A DNA stretch of 64,000 nucleotides, taken from assembly GCA_035633115.1 (NCBI GenBank), contig DASQFN010000073.1:27172-91171 (forward strand). The letters run 5' to 3'. A program made the position numbers and the translations under genes. Shown piece by piece: positions 27,910-37,128 of the stretch. The notes under the pieces were generated by a model. That model did not search any database, was not told where the DNA came from, and saw only the letters and a list, made by a program, of their open reading frames with translations. Each line of letters starts with the position of its first letter. The first letter of the stretch is position 1. Origin of the DNA: Gemmatimonadaceae bacterium (GTDB lineage Bacteria; Gemmatimonadota; Gemmatimonadetes; Gemmatimonadales; Gemmatimonadaceae).

Positions 27910-28302
27910 ATGTCAGCTGCTGCATCCGAAGTCGAGTACTACCCCTTTCCTGCAAAAACATCGCTCCCCTTCTCGGCGGCGGTCCGCGTCGGGAACCTGC
28001 TGTTCCTCTCGGGACAGATGGGCACAAACGACAGGACTGAGATAGTTCCAGGTGGAATCGAAGCGGAAACGCGACAGACGTTCGCCAATATGAAAGCGAT
28101 TCTGGAGCGACACGGCTCGTCGCTCGACCGCGCAGTGAAATGCACGGTGATGCTGGCCGACATGGCCGAATGGCCGGCAATGAACGCTGTATACGTCAAG
28201 CATTTCCCCAATCATCTCCCGGCGCGCAGCGCTTTTGGCGCCTCAGCGCTCGCACTCGGCGGCCGCGTAGAGATCGAGTGTATCGCGACGGTGGACGCGT
28301 AA
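27910..28302 (+). CDS. ridA: RidA-family reactive enamine/imine deaminase
   Basis: 130 residues, ATG 27910 with CCGGAG eleven bases upstream, 34 bases after the dehydratase stop. YjgF/YER057c/UK114 fold: PFSAAVRVGNLLFLSGQMG near the N-terminus, ANMKAILERHGSSLDRAVKC, and the active-site Arg and Glu in PARSAFGASALALGGRVEIE. RidA enzymes hydrolyse 2-aminoacrylate and 2-aminocrotonate released by threonine/serine dehydratases, so the pair forms a metabolic unit. Confidence 0.93.
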   Translation: MSAAASEVEYYPFPAKTSLPFSAAVRVGNLLFLSGQMGTNDRTEIVPGGIEAETRQTFANMKAILERHGSSLDRAVKCTVMLADMAEWPAMNAVYVKHFPNHLPARSAFGASALALGGRVEIECIATVDA

Positions 28303-28311
28303 GTCCAATAG

Positions 28312-28413
28312 ATGCAGATCGAGATTCGCCAGGAACCGCGCTGGCCGAAAGACGAGATTCAATTTCTCTGGTACAAGGATCTCGGGAACAGTCCCGACAG
28401 ACCGAACAGCTAG
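28312..28413 (+). CDS. Candidate 33-residue ORF
   Basis: Nine bases after the ridA stop, ATG 28312 opens 33 codons (EIRQEPRWPKDEIQFLWYKD, then a polar end) closing TAG at 28413, where it overlaps the end of the opposite-strand glycosylase gene by four bases. No Shine-Dalgarno is visible. It may be the stump of a longer gene cut by rearrangement, or simply untranslated. No family recognised. Confidence 0.25.
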   Translation: MQIEIRQEPRWPKDEIQFLWYKDLGNSPDRPNS

Positions 28414-29491
28414 CCGCGGATGTCGACCGGAACTCCCAGGAACTCGCCGTAGCGCGTGGCTGCGGCGATTACTTCCTTCCGCTCAGCACGCGTGACTTGC
28501 ATAACGAGATTCAATGCAACGGAGACGCGGTCCTTCGTGACGCTGCGTGTCCACCCGCCAACCAGTTGCCCATCGATCATGATAAGATTTGCGATGAACG
28601 ATTGGCTCGGCGGCTTCACACGCGACTTTCTCAGTCGCTCTCCGATTGCGCTGCGATCCTTGAAGCCGATGAAATACTCGTCGTAGTTCGGCAACAGATG
28701 CGCGATCGGAGCCCGCTTCACCTTTTCAGATACCGACTCGCCGAACCAGTAAGTCTGATTGCCTTCGGCATGCCGCTCGAGATTCTCGCCGGCCAGCTGA
28801 ATAGCTCGCTTCACATCGGCTGCTGCAAGCCCTGACCACCACGAGAAGTCTTTCGACGTCGCCGGACCGCGCGTCGTAAAATAGATCTTTGCAAGCCTGA
28901 GGAGTGCTTCGTCGCGATCAATCACCGGCGTCGCCGGGGCACGCTCATCGAGAAGCGCGTAGGTGAACTGCTTGCCGCGCCGGGCACCGCTGCAAATGAC
29001 CGCATCCAGCTCAGCCTGCATCATCAGATGCGCCAGACGCTGGGTCCCGGTTACGTCGATTCCCGCCTTGCGCAAAACCTGCGAGAGCTCCGTGCGCGTA
29101 AACTGTCTGCCTCCCTCCAGAGCTCTGGCGATCGCGCGATTGCTGCGGCGAAACACGGTGGAATCGAGCTCCAGCTTGCGATGTACGACGCCATCGCTGC
29201 GCTGACGCGTGGCGCTGTCAGCGTGAGCATCCAGCGAATGTCCTTCGGAACGACAAAATGCCACGTCGGACGAAGAACGTGCGTGCGCAGAATCGATCCT
29301 CGCGTCATTTCCTTCTCGACGGTCTCGTCGACAGCGCCAAGGGTGCGTTGAGCGAGCGCCCATTTCGCACCCGGATAATCCTGCGCCTGAACAGCGCCAA
29401 GCGTCGCCACCACCGCGCTGGGCGTCGCAAGGCGAGGTCCGGTCAGATGCTGATTTGCCAGTCGCTGTCTCGCGATGTCCGTCAGCTTCAA
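28410..29491 (-). pseudogene. AlkZ-like winged-helix DNA glycosylase gene with a frameshift
   Basis: The two halves of one HTH_42 (winged helix DNA-binding, AlkZ/YcaQ superfamily) protein lie in different frames. Residues 1-101 (from ATG 29491: MKLTDIARQRLANQHL, AVQAQDYPGAKWALAQR, HVLRPTWHFVVPKDIRWML) end at AMASY. The continuation (HRKLELDSTVFRRSN, then EGNQTYWFGE, ELTRTELSQVL-like winged-helix segments and SRVKPPSQSFIANLIMIDGQ) needs one missing base near 29185 (plus-strand ATGTACGACG). QAQD contains the QxQ catalytic motif of monofunctional AlkZ enzymes that remove bulky or crosslinked bases. The start overlaps the MATE exporter stop. Whether the frameshift is real or a sequencing error cannot be told here. 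Confidence 0.75.
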
Positions 29492-30933
29492 GCGAGTGCG
29501 CCTTCGAACCGCAGCCTTCGTCCGAATTCACGCCGGAGCAGCAACATGCTGACCGTCAGCTGCACAAGCACTGCGCCGACCGAGAGATACCAGATCCAGT
29601 TGAGCTCGAATCCGGGTTGCCGCGACAGAATTACTGCAGGAATCGCAACGAGAACGATTCGCACGGCAGATGAGACCAGTGATGGCACCGTGTTGCCCAT
29701 CGCCTGGAACATGCTCGAGGCGACGAAGAGGAGGCCCGACGGCACGAACGTCAACGATACGATGCGAAGATATTCTTCGCCCACCGCGATCACGGATGGG
29801 TCCTTCGAGAATAACCCAACGAGTGAAGCAGCAACGACGTTACAGACAATCGCCCAGAACAGCATCCACACTCCGGCCATCAGCGCCCCGTCGCGGAACG
29901 TTGCCTTTACACGCTCGGCCTCTCGGGCGCCGAAGTTTTGTCCCGCTACCGGCGCAACGGAGAATCCCAGCGCGACCACCGGCATGAATCCGGCCTGCAC
30001 GATGCGCATTCCTATTCCGAAAGCCGCTTGCGCCGCGGCGCCAAACTGCCGCGTGAGGGAGTAAACGATGAACAGATACACCGCCATGAGACCGAACTCG
30101 AAGCCGGCAGGAAGCCCGATACCGAGCATCTTCCTCCAGAGATCGAATCGCGGCTTCCAGTCGGCGACGACGAATTGCAGAAACGCGTCCTTGGGAAGGA
30201 AGTACATCGCCAGCCAGACGACACCGATGGCAATCGCGATCAGCGACGCTATCGCCGCGCCGGCAACGCCGAGCGCGTAGCCGGTTCCCCATCCGAAGAT
30301 CAGGAAGGGAGCGAGGATCATGTTGATCACAACCGTCGCCGACGAGACCACCATGCCCGGCTTGAAGTTGCCCGCGGCGCGAAGGGCCGAGCTCATCGCT
30401 ACCAGAGCGAACTGCAGGGCCATCGCCGGAATGAACCAGAGTAGATAATCGCCGGCCAGTGACGCCGTCGTGGCGTCGGCGCTCATGGCTATCGAGTAAG
30501 GCATGCGCCCGATGAGACCCACGATGAGAAACACGACCCCCGTCACCATGGCCAGGACCTGCGACTGGTTGAACAGGATGAGCGCCTGATCGTGGTCCTT
30601 TCTGCCCACCGCGTGTGAGATGACCGCCGTGGTGCCCACGCCGAGCATCTGGGTCAGGGCGAGAACGATGAAGGTCAGATTGCCGGCAATGCCGACGGCA
30701 GCGACGGCCTCAGTTCCGAGCCGCCCAACCCAGTACAGATCGATCAGAAAGTACAGAGTTTGAAAAATCATCGTCACGAGCATGAAGCTCATGGTCTTGA
30801 GCAGATGACGGGTGATGGGACCCGTCGTCATGTCCTGCATGCCGCGCGTCGATCTCGCAGGACTCGGCGCCGGTGGTGAGACCGCCGGTAGCGCTTGCTC
30901 GCGTGTTGCGGTTGCGTCTGTATCCATTGTCAT
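29488..30933 (-). CDS. MATE-family efflux transporter
   Basis: 481 residues, twelve predicted membrane helices in two six-helix MatE repeats. The N-terminus has a 35-residue polar leader, then TTGPITRHLLKTMSFMLVTM, FLIDLYWVGRLGTEAVAAVG (family-typical first-helix pair) and the second-repeat counterpart LGIGLPAGFEFGLMAVYLFI with VVALGFSVAPVAGQNFGARE. MATE proteins export cationic or toxic compounds using Na+ or H+ gradients. Its stop overlaps the ATG of the AlkZ-like gene, so export and repair of DNA-damaging compounds may be coupled, as in natural-product self-resistance; the link is inference. Confidence 0.93.
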   Translation of the reverse strand: MTMDTDATATREQALPAVSPPAPSPARSTRGMQDMTTGPITRHLLKTMSFMLVTMIFQTLYFLIDLYWVGRLGTEAVAAVGIAGNLTFIVLALTQMLGVGTTAVISHAVGRKDHDQALILFNQSQVLAMVTGVVFLIVGLIGRMPYSIAMSADATTASLAGDYLLWFIPAMALQFALVAMSSALRAAGNFKPGMVVSSATVVINMILAPFLIFGWGTGYALGVAGAAIASLIAIAIGVVWLAMYFLPKDAFLQFVVADWKPRFDLWRKMLGIGLPAGFEFGLMAVYLFIVYSLTRQFGAAAQAAFGIGMRIVQAGFMPVVALGFSVAPVAGQNFGAREAERVKATFRDGALMAGVWMLFWAIVCNVVAASLVGLFSKDPSVIAVGEEYLRIVSLTFVPSGLLFVASSMFQAMGNTVPSLVSSAVRIVLVAIPAVILSRQPGFELNWIWYLSVGAVLVQLTVSMLLLRREFGRRLRFEGALA

Positions 30934-30993
30934 CCGGTCAGCGGAGGCAGGCGTTGGCAGCGGTTTCGGCAGCCGTTTCGGCAGCGGGGCAAG

Positions 30994-32775
30994 TTAAGCG
31001 GATTCTCTCTCGCGCAGCAATTCGGCCGCGCGGAACAGTCCACGCTTGTCGGCTCGATCGGCAGCGCTGTGTCCGTCCTTGTTTCTGATCGACGGGTCGG
31101 CGCCGTTGGCAAGAAACAGATCGATGATTTCGAGCGCCGGCGGCTCGTCGTCGGGCAGCCACATGAGGGGCGTGCTCTGGCCGCTGCCAACCACACGCCC
31201 AAGCTGAGGCTCGCTCGCCATCACGTCACGCAAGCGCTCGACGTTACCAGTGAACGTGAGATTCCAGACGTCCCGGCTCACTCGTCCGAGCAGCTCGATC
31301 ATGCGCAGGCTTTGCGAGTACACCGCCGCACCCAGCGGAGTGTTGCCCCAGGCCGACTCGATCGGGTCGACTTCCGCGCCGCGCCCGATGAGGAGGCCGC
31401 CTGCGCGCAAGGAATCGTTGTATGCCGCGATGTGCAACGGCCGCTGTTTTGTCTCGTCCTCGACGTCCGGCGACATTCCAAGATCGAGGAGGAGCTCGAC
31501 GACCTCCACACGATCCCGTTTTGTGGCGGCGAAGATAGGCGCAGCCGAACGAAGATAATCCGGATGCGTGAACAGCATCGATTGTGCTTCGTCGCGATCG
31601 CGCCGAAAACACGCGGCTGTGAACGCTTCGATTCCTTCGAGAGCGACCGTACTCGGCGCCGCTCCATAGCGGACCAGCAGGTTTGCCATCTCCGTGAACC
31701 CATTTCTCACGGCCTCGTCGTGAAGGCTTCGCTTCGACATTCTCGGGTCCTGCGGCGGCCGCGCATTCGGGCTCGCGCCGTGCGCGAGGACCCATTCAGC
31801 AAGCTCGCGATCGTTGTTCTTCATCGCGACGTCCAGGAAAAAGCGAGCCCCCGAACCGTAAGCGCCCATGTCGAGCATCGACCACTGTGGATCGGCCCAG
31901 TCGGCCTTGCGACCGAGCCGAACCGAGTGCTCGTAGATCAGCTGAAGCAGCCAGAGTACGTCGCCGTGAAAATGTGTGTTGTAAGCGACCTGCATGTCGT
32001 ACGGCTCGGCGCCGCGATCGAGCAGCAACCGAACGAGTGCGTCACGCTGAAGATGAGGTGGACGGTCTTCCTCGCCTTCCCCGATCACTCCAACGAGCGG
32101 CGTGTATCGGCTGTCGCCGGCCATGAAGTACGCGTTTGGATCTGCGCCGGCATCGAGAAGCGCGCGCGCGATTGCGACCGCATCGTCGTTTGTCGCTCGG
32201 AGAGGAAGCCGCGCAAAGCAAAGGTAAAGGAGCGGCTCCCATCCTTTGGGACCGATCTCTCTGAACAAATCCCCCGCGCGGCCTGGGCCAGACCGATCGG
32301 ACGCGGCGAGGTCGTTTTTCTCCGACGCAGCTCCGCCTCGCTCCGCGAGCAGGCGCTCGACTTCCGGCAGATCGCCACAGACCACGACTGTGTGGATCCT
32401 TTCGCGCGCGACTTCAGGATGCCGCTCGAGAATGCGCATCGCGGTGTGCTGCGCCATGACGTGTGCCGGACCGCCGCGCACGTGATGATCGGGACACGCA
32501 TTCTCCAGAAACCAGTGAACGAGTTCGGCACGAGTCTTTCCGGCGGCCGAATCGCCGGTCACGCTGCGCTTCACATCGGCCCAGCCGGAGAATCCGTGCT
32601 CGCGCGCGAGCGCGTACTGAACGTCGCGCAGAGTCGGTTCAGTTGGTGCGCTCGGAAAGGCTTGATCGAAACGACTGCGAGCTTCTGCGTTGTTTGCGTG
32701 AAGCTCCTTGAGCCAGCGCTTCGCTTCCCTCTTCAGGTTCTCGAGGGTGCTCCTGGACGTGAGCTGCCTGGACAT
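30994..32775 (-). CDS. Ankyrin-repeat protein 1
   Basis: 593 residues, GGGAGGAAGG just before the ATG. The N-terminal helical module (LENLKREAKRWLKEL, LRDVQYALAREHGFSGWADV) is one often placed in front of bacterial ankyrin arrays. About ten ankyrin repeats follow, with recognisable units such as VVELLLDLGMSPDVEDETKQ and RPLHIAAYNDSLRAGGLLIG, LLDAGADPNAY, and the final IIDLFLANGADPSIRNKDGH. No signal peptide, so it is likely cytoplasmic and protein-binding. Transcribed in the same direction as the neighbouring ankyrin gene, from which it probably arose by duplication. Confidence 0.9.
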   Translation of the reverse strand: MSRQLTSRSTLENLKREAKRWLKELHANNAEARSRFDQAFPSAPTEPTLRDVQYALAREHGFSGWADVKRSVTGDSAAGKTRAELVHWFLENACPDHHVRGGPAHVMAQHTAMRILERHPEVARERIHTVVVCGDLPEVERLLAERGGAASEKNDLAASDRSGPGRAGDLFREIGPKGWEPLLYLCFARLPLRATNDDAVAIARALLDAGADPNAYFMAGDSRYTPLVGVIGEGEEDRPPHLQRDALVRLLLDRGAEPYDMQVAYNTHFHGDVLWLLQLIYEHSVRLGRKADWADPQWSMLDMGAYGSGARFFLDVAMKNNDRELAEWVLAHGASPNARPPQDPRMSKRSLHDEAVRNGFTEMANLLVRYGAAPSTVALEGIEAFTAACFRRDRDEAQSMLFTHPDYLRSAAPIFAATKRDRVEVVELLLDLGMSPDVEDETKQRPLHIAAYNDSLRAGGLLIGRGAEVDPIESAWGNTPLGAAVYSQSLRMIELLGRVSRDVWNLTFTGNVERLRDVMASEPQLGRVVGSGQSTPLMWLPDDEPPALEIIDLFLANGADPSIRNKDGHSAADRADKRGLFRAAELLRERESA

Positions 32776-32981
32776 ACCTTCCTCCCGTGGCTGCCTGAAG
32801 TCCGCTGAATTACAGGCCGGAAGAAGGCTCGACGATCATACCGTGAACCCGACTGGGTGGGAGTAGTCCCCCTTGCCGCGGACAGGAGGCGACCCAGCTC
32901 GCTCTAGGAGAAGAATTTCAGGGAAAGTCCGAAAAGTCAACGTAGAAAGGCACAGATCTGCGATTTTCGATGCTGCCGTTG

Positions 32982-34598
32982 TTATTTCGCGCCGTGTTGC
33001 TGCAGCAGTGCAACGACATCAGCGTGGCCTCGCCGTTTCGCCCACGCCAGCGGCGTGGCCCACGGCGGATCGTCCGGCAGGTTTGGCTTAGCACCGCGTC
33101 GCAGGAACAGCTCGACCATCGCGACGTTTCCGTATTTTGCGCCAACGCCTAGCGGTGTGGAGCAAATGTCTTCGTCGCGCGCATGAAGATCGGCGCCGTG
33201 ATCGATGAAGAGCTCCGCCATTTCAACGTCTCTGGATCTCGCGAGGTGGTGCAGCGCCGTGACACCGAGCCAGTTCGGCCTGTTGGGATCCATACCCTGC
33301 TCAAACAGGTACTCAGTCAATTCACGTGTCTTCGCGGCCACGGTCACACGCTTCGCCAGGTCTGGCTCGTAGAGAAGCATGAGCCGAACGAATGCGTCGT
33401 GCCCCTCGTCAGCAGCGTTTCGAAACGCTTCTTCATCGTCGGCGAGCTCGGGATTGACCGCAAGGACAGCAGCGGCTGTCTGAAGATCTCCGTAGTAGGC
33501 GAGCAAATGCAGCCGGCGCGCAGCTCCATGGGAGCAGAGGAGCTCGATCATGCTCTGGTCGCCGTTCATCAATGCAATGCTCAGGACGTCGCCCGAGCTT
33601 TCGAGCTCGGCATTCGGATCCGCGCCGCTCGCGAGCAGAAGCGTTGCAACTTCGAAGTGTCGTCCGTAAACCGCCGAATAGAGCGCACCTCCGCGCGGGG
33701 CAATCCCCTCCTCCGGCAGATTCGGATCGGCCCCTCTTTCCAGCAGGAGCTTTACGATCTCGAGGTGACCCCTGGCAGCTGCGTTGCGAAGCGGCGACCC
33801 CGAGCCCAGGTAGCCTGAGACGTAGTCGTCGAGACGATTCACGCGCGACGGATCCTCATCGATCAGCTCTCTCACACGATCGACGTTTTCCGTATGCGCC
33901 GCCGTGCATATGTCGCAGTACGCGCCACACGAGAGCAGGTGTTGGAGTGCTTCTCCCGGCGTAGTGGTCGTCGCTTCAGGCACGTCCCGCCAGCCGCGGT
34001 AACTGTAGTCGCCGTTGAAGAGTTGAACTGGACGAGCGCCGTCGGAACGCTTCGCGTCGATGTCAGCGCCGCGCGCCAGAAGCTCGTCGATCACATCGAG
34101 CTGACGCGTCATCGCTGCCCAGTGGATCGGCTGATTGCCGTGCAAATCGGCGGCGTGAAGGAGGTCAGGCGACGCATCGAGGAGGGCCCGAACTTTCGGC
34201 AGATCGCGCTCGCGGATCGCTGAGGCTACAACTTCTCCCCTGGGTGCTCCATGCGCGCGGGCGAGCGCCTTCTCCAGCAGAGTCAGCATCTCGGCATGAC
34301 CGCGGTCGAGAGCGACGTCGGGCAGCGTGTCGCTGCCCCACGCGTTCACTGGATCGGCGCCGTTCTCGAGCAGGAATTCGGCGACCTCGAGCTGATTCTC
34401 CCGGACGGCAAAATACATCGGTCTCCGGTACGCGTACGCTCCACGCACGAGAGACGGGTCCTTGCGCAGCAGCCGTTTGACGCTGACCAGATCGCCGGAG
34501 GCGGAGGCGCGGAACATCTCCCAGACGTCGGTGCCTCTGCCCGTTGACCAGAGAAGTGGCTCGTCCTTTCGTAGCTCCCGAGGTTGGATCATCCGCAA
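32982..34598 (-). CDS. Ankyrin-repeat protein 2
   Basis: About 538 residues. The first in-frame start is TTG 34598, with ATG 34592 two codons on; codons upstream back to a stop near 34655 still look coding (DAAKARAALDSL), so the true start is uncertain or the 5' end is eroded. At least eleven ankyrin repeats, including LEVAEFLLENGADPVNAWGS, GNQPIHWAAMTRQLDVIDEL, HLEIVKLLLERGADPNLPEE, EMAELFIDHGADLHARDEDI and a clean C-terminal repeat ending DVVALLQQHGAK. Lacks the N-terminal helical module of the neighbouring ankyrin gene, consistent with 5' truncation. Confidence 0.85.
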   Translation of the reverse strand: MRMIQPRELRKDEPLLWSTGRGTDVWEMFRASASGDLVSVKRLLRKDPSLVRGAYAYRRPMYFAVRENQLEVAEFLLENGADPVNAWGSDTLPDVALDRGHAEMLTLLEKALARAHGAPRGEVVASAIRERDLPKVRALLDASPDLLHAADLHGNQPIHWAAMTRQLDVIDELLARGADIDAKRSDGARPVQLFNGDYSYRGWRDVPEATTTTPGEALQHLLSCGAYCDICTAAHTENVDRVRELIDEDPSRVNRLDDYVSGYLGSGSPLRNAAARGHLEIVKLLLERGADPNLPEEGIAPRGGALYSAVYGRHFEVATLLLASGADPNAELESSGDVLSIALMNGDQSMIELLCSHGAARRLHLLAYYGDLQTAAAVLAVNPELADDEEAFRNAADEGHDAFVRLMLLYEPDLAKRVTVAAKTRELTEYLFEQGMDPNRPNWLGVTALHHLARSRDVEMAELFIDHGADLHARDEDICSTPLGVGAKYGNVAMVELFLRRGAKPNLPDDPPWATPLAWAKRRGHADVVALLQQHGAK

Positions 34599-34739
34599 TG
34601 AGTCCAGAGCGGCGCGTGCTTTCGCGGCGTCAGGTACGTCACAATCGCGGATGAATGCACATCAGAGCTCAGCTGGCGTCGCTCGATCCTCATGCCGCAA
34701 TTTATTGAGACATCTCTCGACGTGTGGAGGAGCCGCACC

Positions 34740-35174
34740 ATGGGAACTGAAACGAGCACAGCATCGAATGTGAAGCAGGCTGTTCCATTTTTCGGCGTCG
34801 AGGACATGAAGGAATCGCTCCGCTTCTACCTGGACGGACTCGGGTTCGAGATGAAGATAAAATGGGAACCCGACGGCGTTCTGCGGTGGTGCTGGCTTCA
34901 GCTGGGTGATGCGTCGCTCATGCTTCAGGAGTTCTGGAAGGACGGACGTCACGCCGGGAGGCCCGAAGGAAAGCTGGGCCAGGGCGTGTCGATCTGCTTT
35001 GTCTGCGATGATGCGCTCGCTATCTACCGCGAGATCAAGTCGCGGGGAATCGATGCCTCGCGGCCGTTCGTGGGCAACGGAATGTGGGTCACAACCGTTC
35101 GTGACCCCGACGGGTATCGGATCGATTTCGAGAGCTACACGGACGTACCCGAAGAGACTGTCCTGGCCGAGTGA
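34740..35174 (+). CDS. VOC-family (glyoxalase/bleomycin-resistance-like) protein
   Basis: 144 residues from ATG 34740 (GGAGG eleven bases upstream); an ATG at 34692 would add 16 unconserved residues. A single vicinal-oxygen-chelate fold of paired beta-alpha-beta-beta-beta modules: VPFFGVEDMKESLRFYLDGL at the start, GDASLMLQEFWKDGR in the middle, and VRDPDGYRIDFESYTDVPEE at the end with the usual terminal Glu position. Members include glyoxalases, dioxygenases and drug-binding proteins; no specific activity can be assigned. Confidence 0.88.
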   Translation: MGTETSTASNVKQAVPFFGVEDMKESLRFYLDGLGFEMKIKWEPDGVLRWCWLQLGDASLMLQEFWKDGRHAGRPEGKLGQGVSICFVCDDALAIYREIKSRGIDASRPFVGNGMWVTTVRDPDGYRIDFESYTDVPEETVLAE

Positions 35175-35181
35175 CTGCGGA

Positions 35182-35841
35182 TTAACTGCGCGCCAGCTCT
35201 ACGATCTTTGCAATCTGCTCTGCCTGCGTCAGGCGAGTCGTATCAATCACCACCGCGTCCGCGGCCTTCACGCTCTGCGACGCATCGAGCTCGTCGCGCA
35301 GTAGAATCCTGGCCGTCTCATCGAAAAGCTCCTCCTCGGTTGGCTCGCGCCCCGTCCGCTCGAGTACACGGCGCCTCGCTCTCTCCTCCGCGTCCGCTAC
35401 AAGGAAGATCTTGAGCTTTGCAGCCGGGAAGACGACGGTCCCGATGTCACGACCGTCGACTACTACGTCGTAATCTTTCGCAGTTGCGCGCACCTGCGCG
35501 TTCACCCATTCGCGAACCCGTGGCATTTTCGCGACTGTCGACACGCGATGCGTCACCGCATCGCCGCGCATCTCGTCGTCCGCTGGCCGCCCGTTGAGAT
35601 GTGGTACGAAGCCATTCTCGACCGGAGAGAGTGAAACGGAGCGCGCTGAGTCGAGAACAGAATCTTCCGACCATGTCGAAGCATCGCTGTCCCGTCGTAA
35701 CCGTGCGGCTGTTGCCGCTCTGTAGAGCGAGCCTGAATCCACGTGCCGGAACCCCAGCTCGCGAGCTACGGCCTTGGCGGTGGACGATTTGCCTGACGCG
35801 GCCGGACCATCGATCGCAATTGCCGTCCGGGGTGTGCTCAT
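35182..35841 (-). CDS. cmk: Cytidylate kinase
   Basis: 219 residues from ATG 35841 (a TTG at 35850 is possible). Phosphorylates CMP/dCMP with ATP. P-loop IDGPAASGKSSTAK near the N-terminus, DSGSLYRAAT substrate segment, VVDGRDIGTVVFPAAKLKIF, and the lid REPTEEELFDE with DELDASQSVKAADAVVIDTT, all standard for bacterial CMP kinase. Last gene of the lysine/aroA operon, 30 bases after the aroA stop; aroA-cmk adjacency occurs in many bacteria. Confidence 0.95.
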   Translation of the reverse strand: MSTPRTAIAIDGPAASGKSSTAKAVARELGFRHVDSGSLYRAATAARLRRDSDASTWSEDSVLDSARSVSLSPVENGFVPHLNGRPADDEMRGDAVTHRVSTVAKMPRVREWVNAQVRATAKDYDVVVDGRDIGTVVFPAAKLKIFLVADAEERARRRVLERTGREPTEEELFDETARILLRDELDASQSVKAADAVVIDTTRLTQAEQIAKIVELARS

Positions 35842-35871
35842 CGCCGGCAAATATATCCCGGACAGTTCGCC

Positions 35872-37128
35872 CTATTGCACGAGTGCAGCGACATCGCTCC
35901 AGAACGTAGGGTACGATATGTCCACGCAATCCCGGTCATCCACCTCGATGTCGTTTCCGTCGACCCATCCAATCACCCCGAAGGCCATGGCAATGCGATG
36001 GTCGCCCTGCGTCGCCACCCTCCCACGCAGGGGACGCCGTCCCGCCGAGATCCTGAACCCGTCGCGACGCTCTTCGGCCTGAGCTCCGATTGCGCGCAGG
36101 TTGGAGACCACTGCAGAGATTCGGTCGCTCTCCTTCACGCGCAATTCTTCCGCGCCCGATACGTCGAGATCGACTCCACTCGCCGCCGCAACGCAGGCGA
36201 GCAGCGGTAGCTCGTCGATCATCGCGGGCACTTCGTCTGCTCCAACGCGAATTCCATGCAGCTTTCTCGGAGCGACTACGACGGTCCCGGTTTCTTCTCC
36301 CGCGACTTTGCGCTTCTCGATGAATCGAACCGAGCCCCCCATGCGCGCGAGAACCGTCAGAAATCCGGTTCGCGTCGGATTCACGCAGACGCCCGGAATA
36401 CGAACCTCGCCTTCGTCGGCAAGTGCGCCGAGCGCGACGAGGTATGCCGCCGAGGATGGATCAGCGGGGACGGTCAGGCGGAGCGGCTCGATCTCCGCCA
36501 CCGGAGTAAGTGTGACACTTGCCTCGGTGATAGTCAGCGGAACTCCGACCGACGCCAGCATCCTCTCCGTATGATCGCGCGAGCGGCGCGCCTCACGCAC
36601 CGTCACACTGACTCCGCCGAGCAACCCGGCGAACAGAATCGCACTCTTGGTCTGCGCGCTCGATGCTCGCGTGTTCCACGCGATCCCCGAGAGGTCACCG
36701 CCGTAGACTGTCATCGGCAGCCCGTCGTCGCGCTCGAATTCGATGCGAGCGCCCATTGCAGTCAGCGGCTCGGTCACTCGCCTCATGGGGCGGCGACTGA
36801 GACTCGGATCACCCTCGAGCCGCGTCGCGAATGGTGACGCCGCGACGACTCCAGCGAGCATTCTCGCCGTCGTGCCGCTGTTTCCGCATTGGAGCGCGAG
36901 GCCCGGCTCACGAAGCCCGCCGAATCCCACGCCCTCGATTACGACCTCGTCGGCCAGAGCCGGAATTGAAACACCGAGCACGCGAAGCACACTCGCTGTG
37001 GATTCCACGTCGGCAGAACGGAGCAGATTTGTGATGTGAGATCCGCCGCTGGCAATGGCAGCACAAATGAGCGCACGGTGGGATATCGATTTGTCACCCG
37101 GCACCCGCACGGTGCCGCGCGCCTTCAT
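35872..37128 (-). CDS. aroA: 3-phosphoshikimate 1-carboxyvinyltransferase (EPSP synthase)
   Basis: 418 residues. Sixth step of the shikimate pathway, joining PEP to shikimate-3-phosphate. [15 protein letters not shown] at the N-terminus, [17 protein letters not shown] (PEP/phosphate-binding signature), [40 protein letters not shown] and the closing [11 protein letters not shown] are all present. Four-base overlap (ATGA) with the dapD stop upstream. Confidence 0.97.
   Translation of the reverse strand: MKARGTVRVPGDKSISHRALICAAIASGGSHITNLLRSADVESTASVLRVLGVSIPALADEVVIEGVGFGGLREPGLALQCGNSGTTARMLAGVVAASPFATRLEGDPSLSRRPMRRVTEPLTAMGARIEFERDDGLPMTVYGGDLSGIAWNTRASSAQTKSAILFAGLLGGVSVTVREARRSRDHTERMLASVGVPLTITEASVTLTPVAEIEPLRLTVPADPSSAAYLVALGALADEGEVRIPGVCVNPTRTGFLTVLARMGGSVRFIEKRKVAGEETGTVVVAPRKLHGIRVGADEVPAMIDELPLLACVAAASGVDLDVSGAEELRVKESDRISAVVSNLRAIGAQAEERRDGFRISAGRRPLRGRVATQGDHRIAMAFGVIGWVDGNDIEVDDRDCVDISYPTFWSDVAALVQ

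Noticed and set aside
30895..32808. 637-codon plus-strand frame opposite ankyrin gene 1
   Set aside because: Composition is Arg/Val/His-rich with no domain, while the minus strand has clear ankyrin repeats with a ribosome site.
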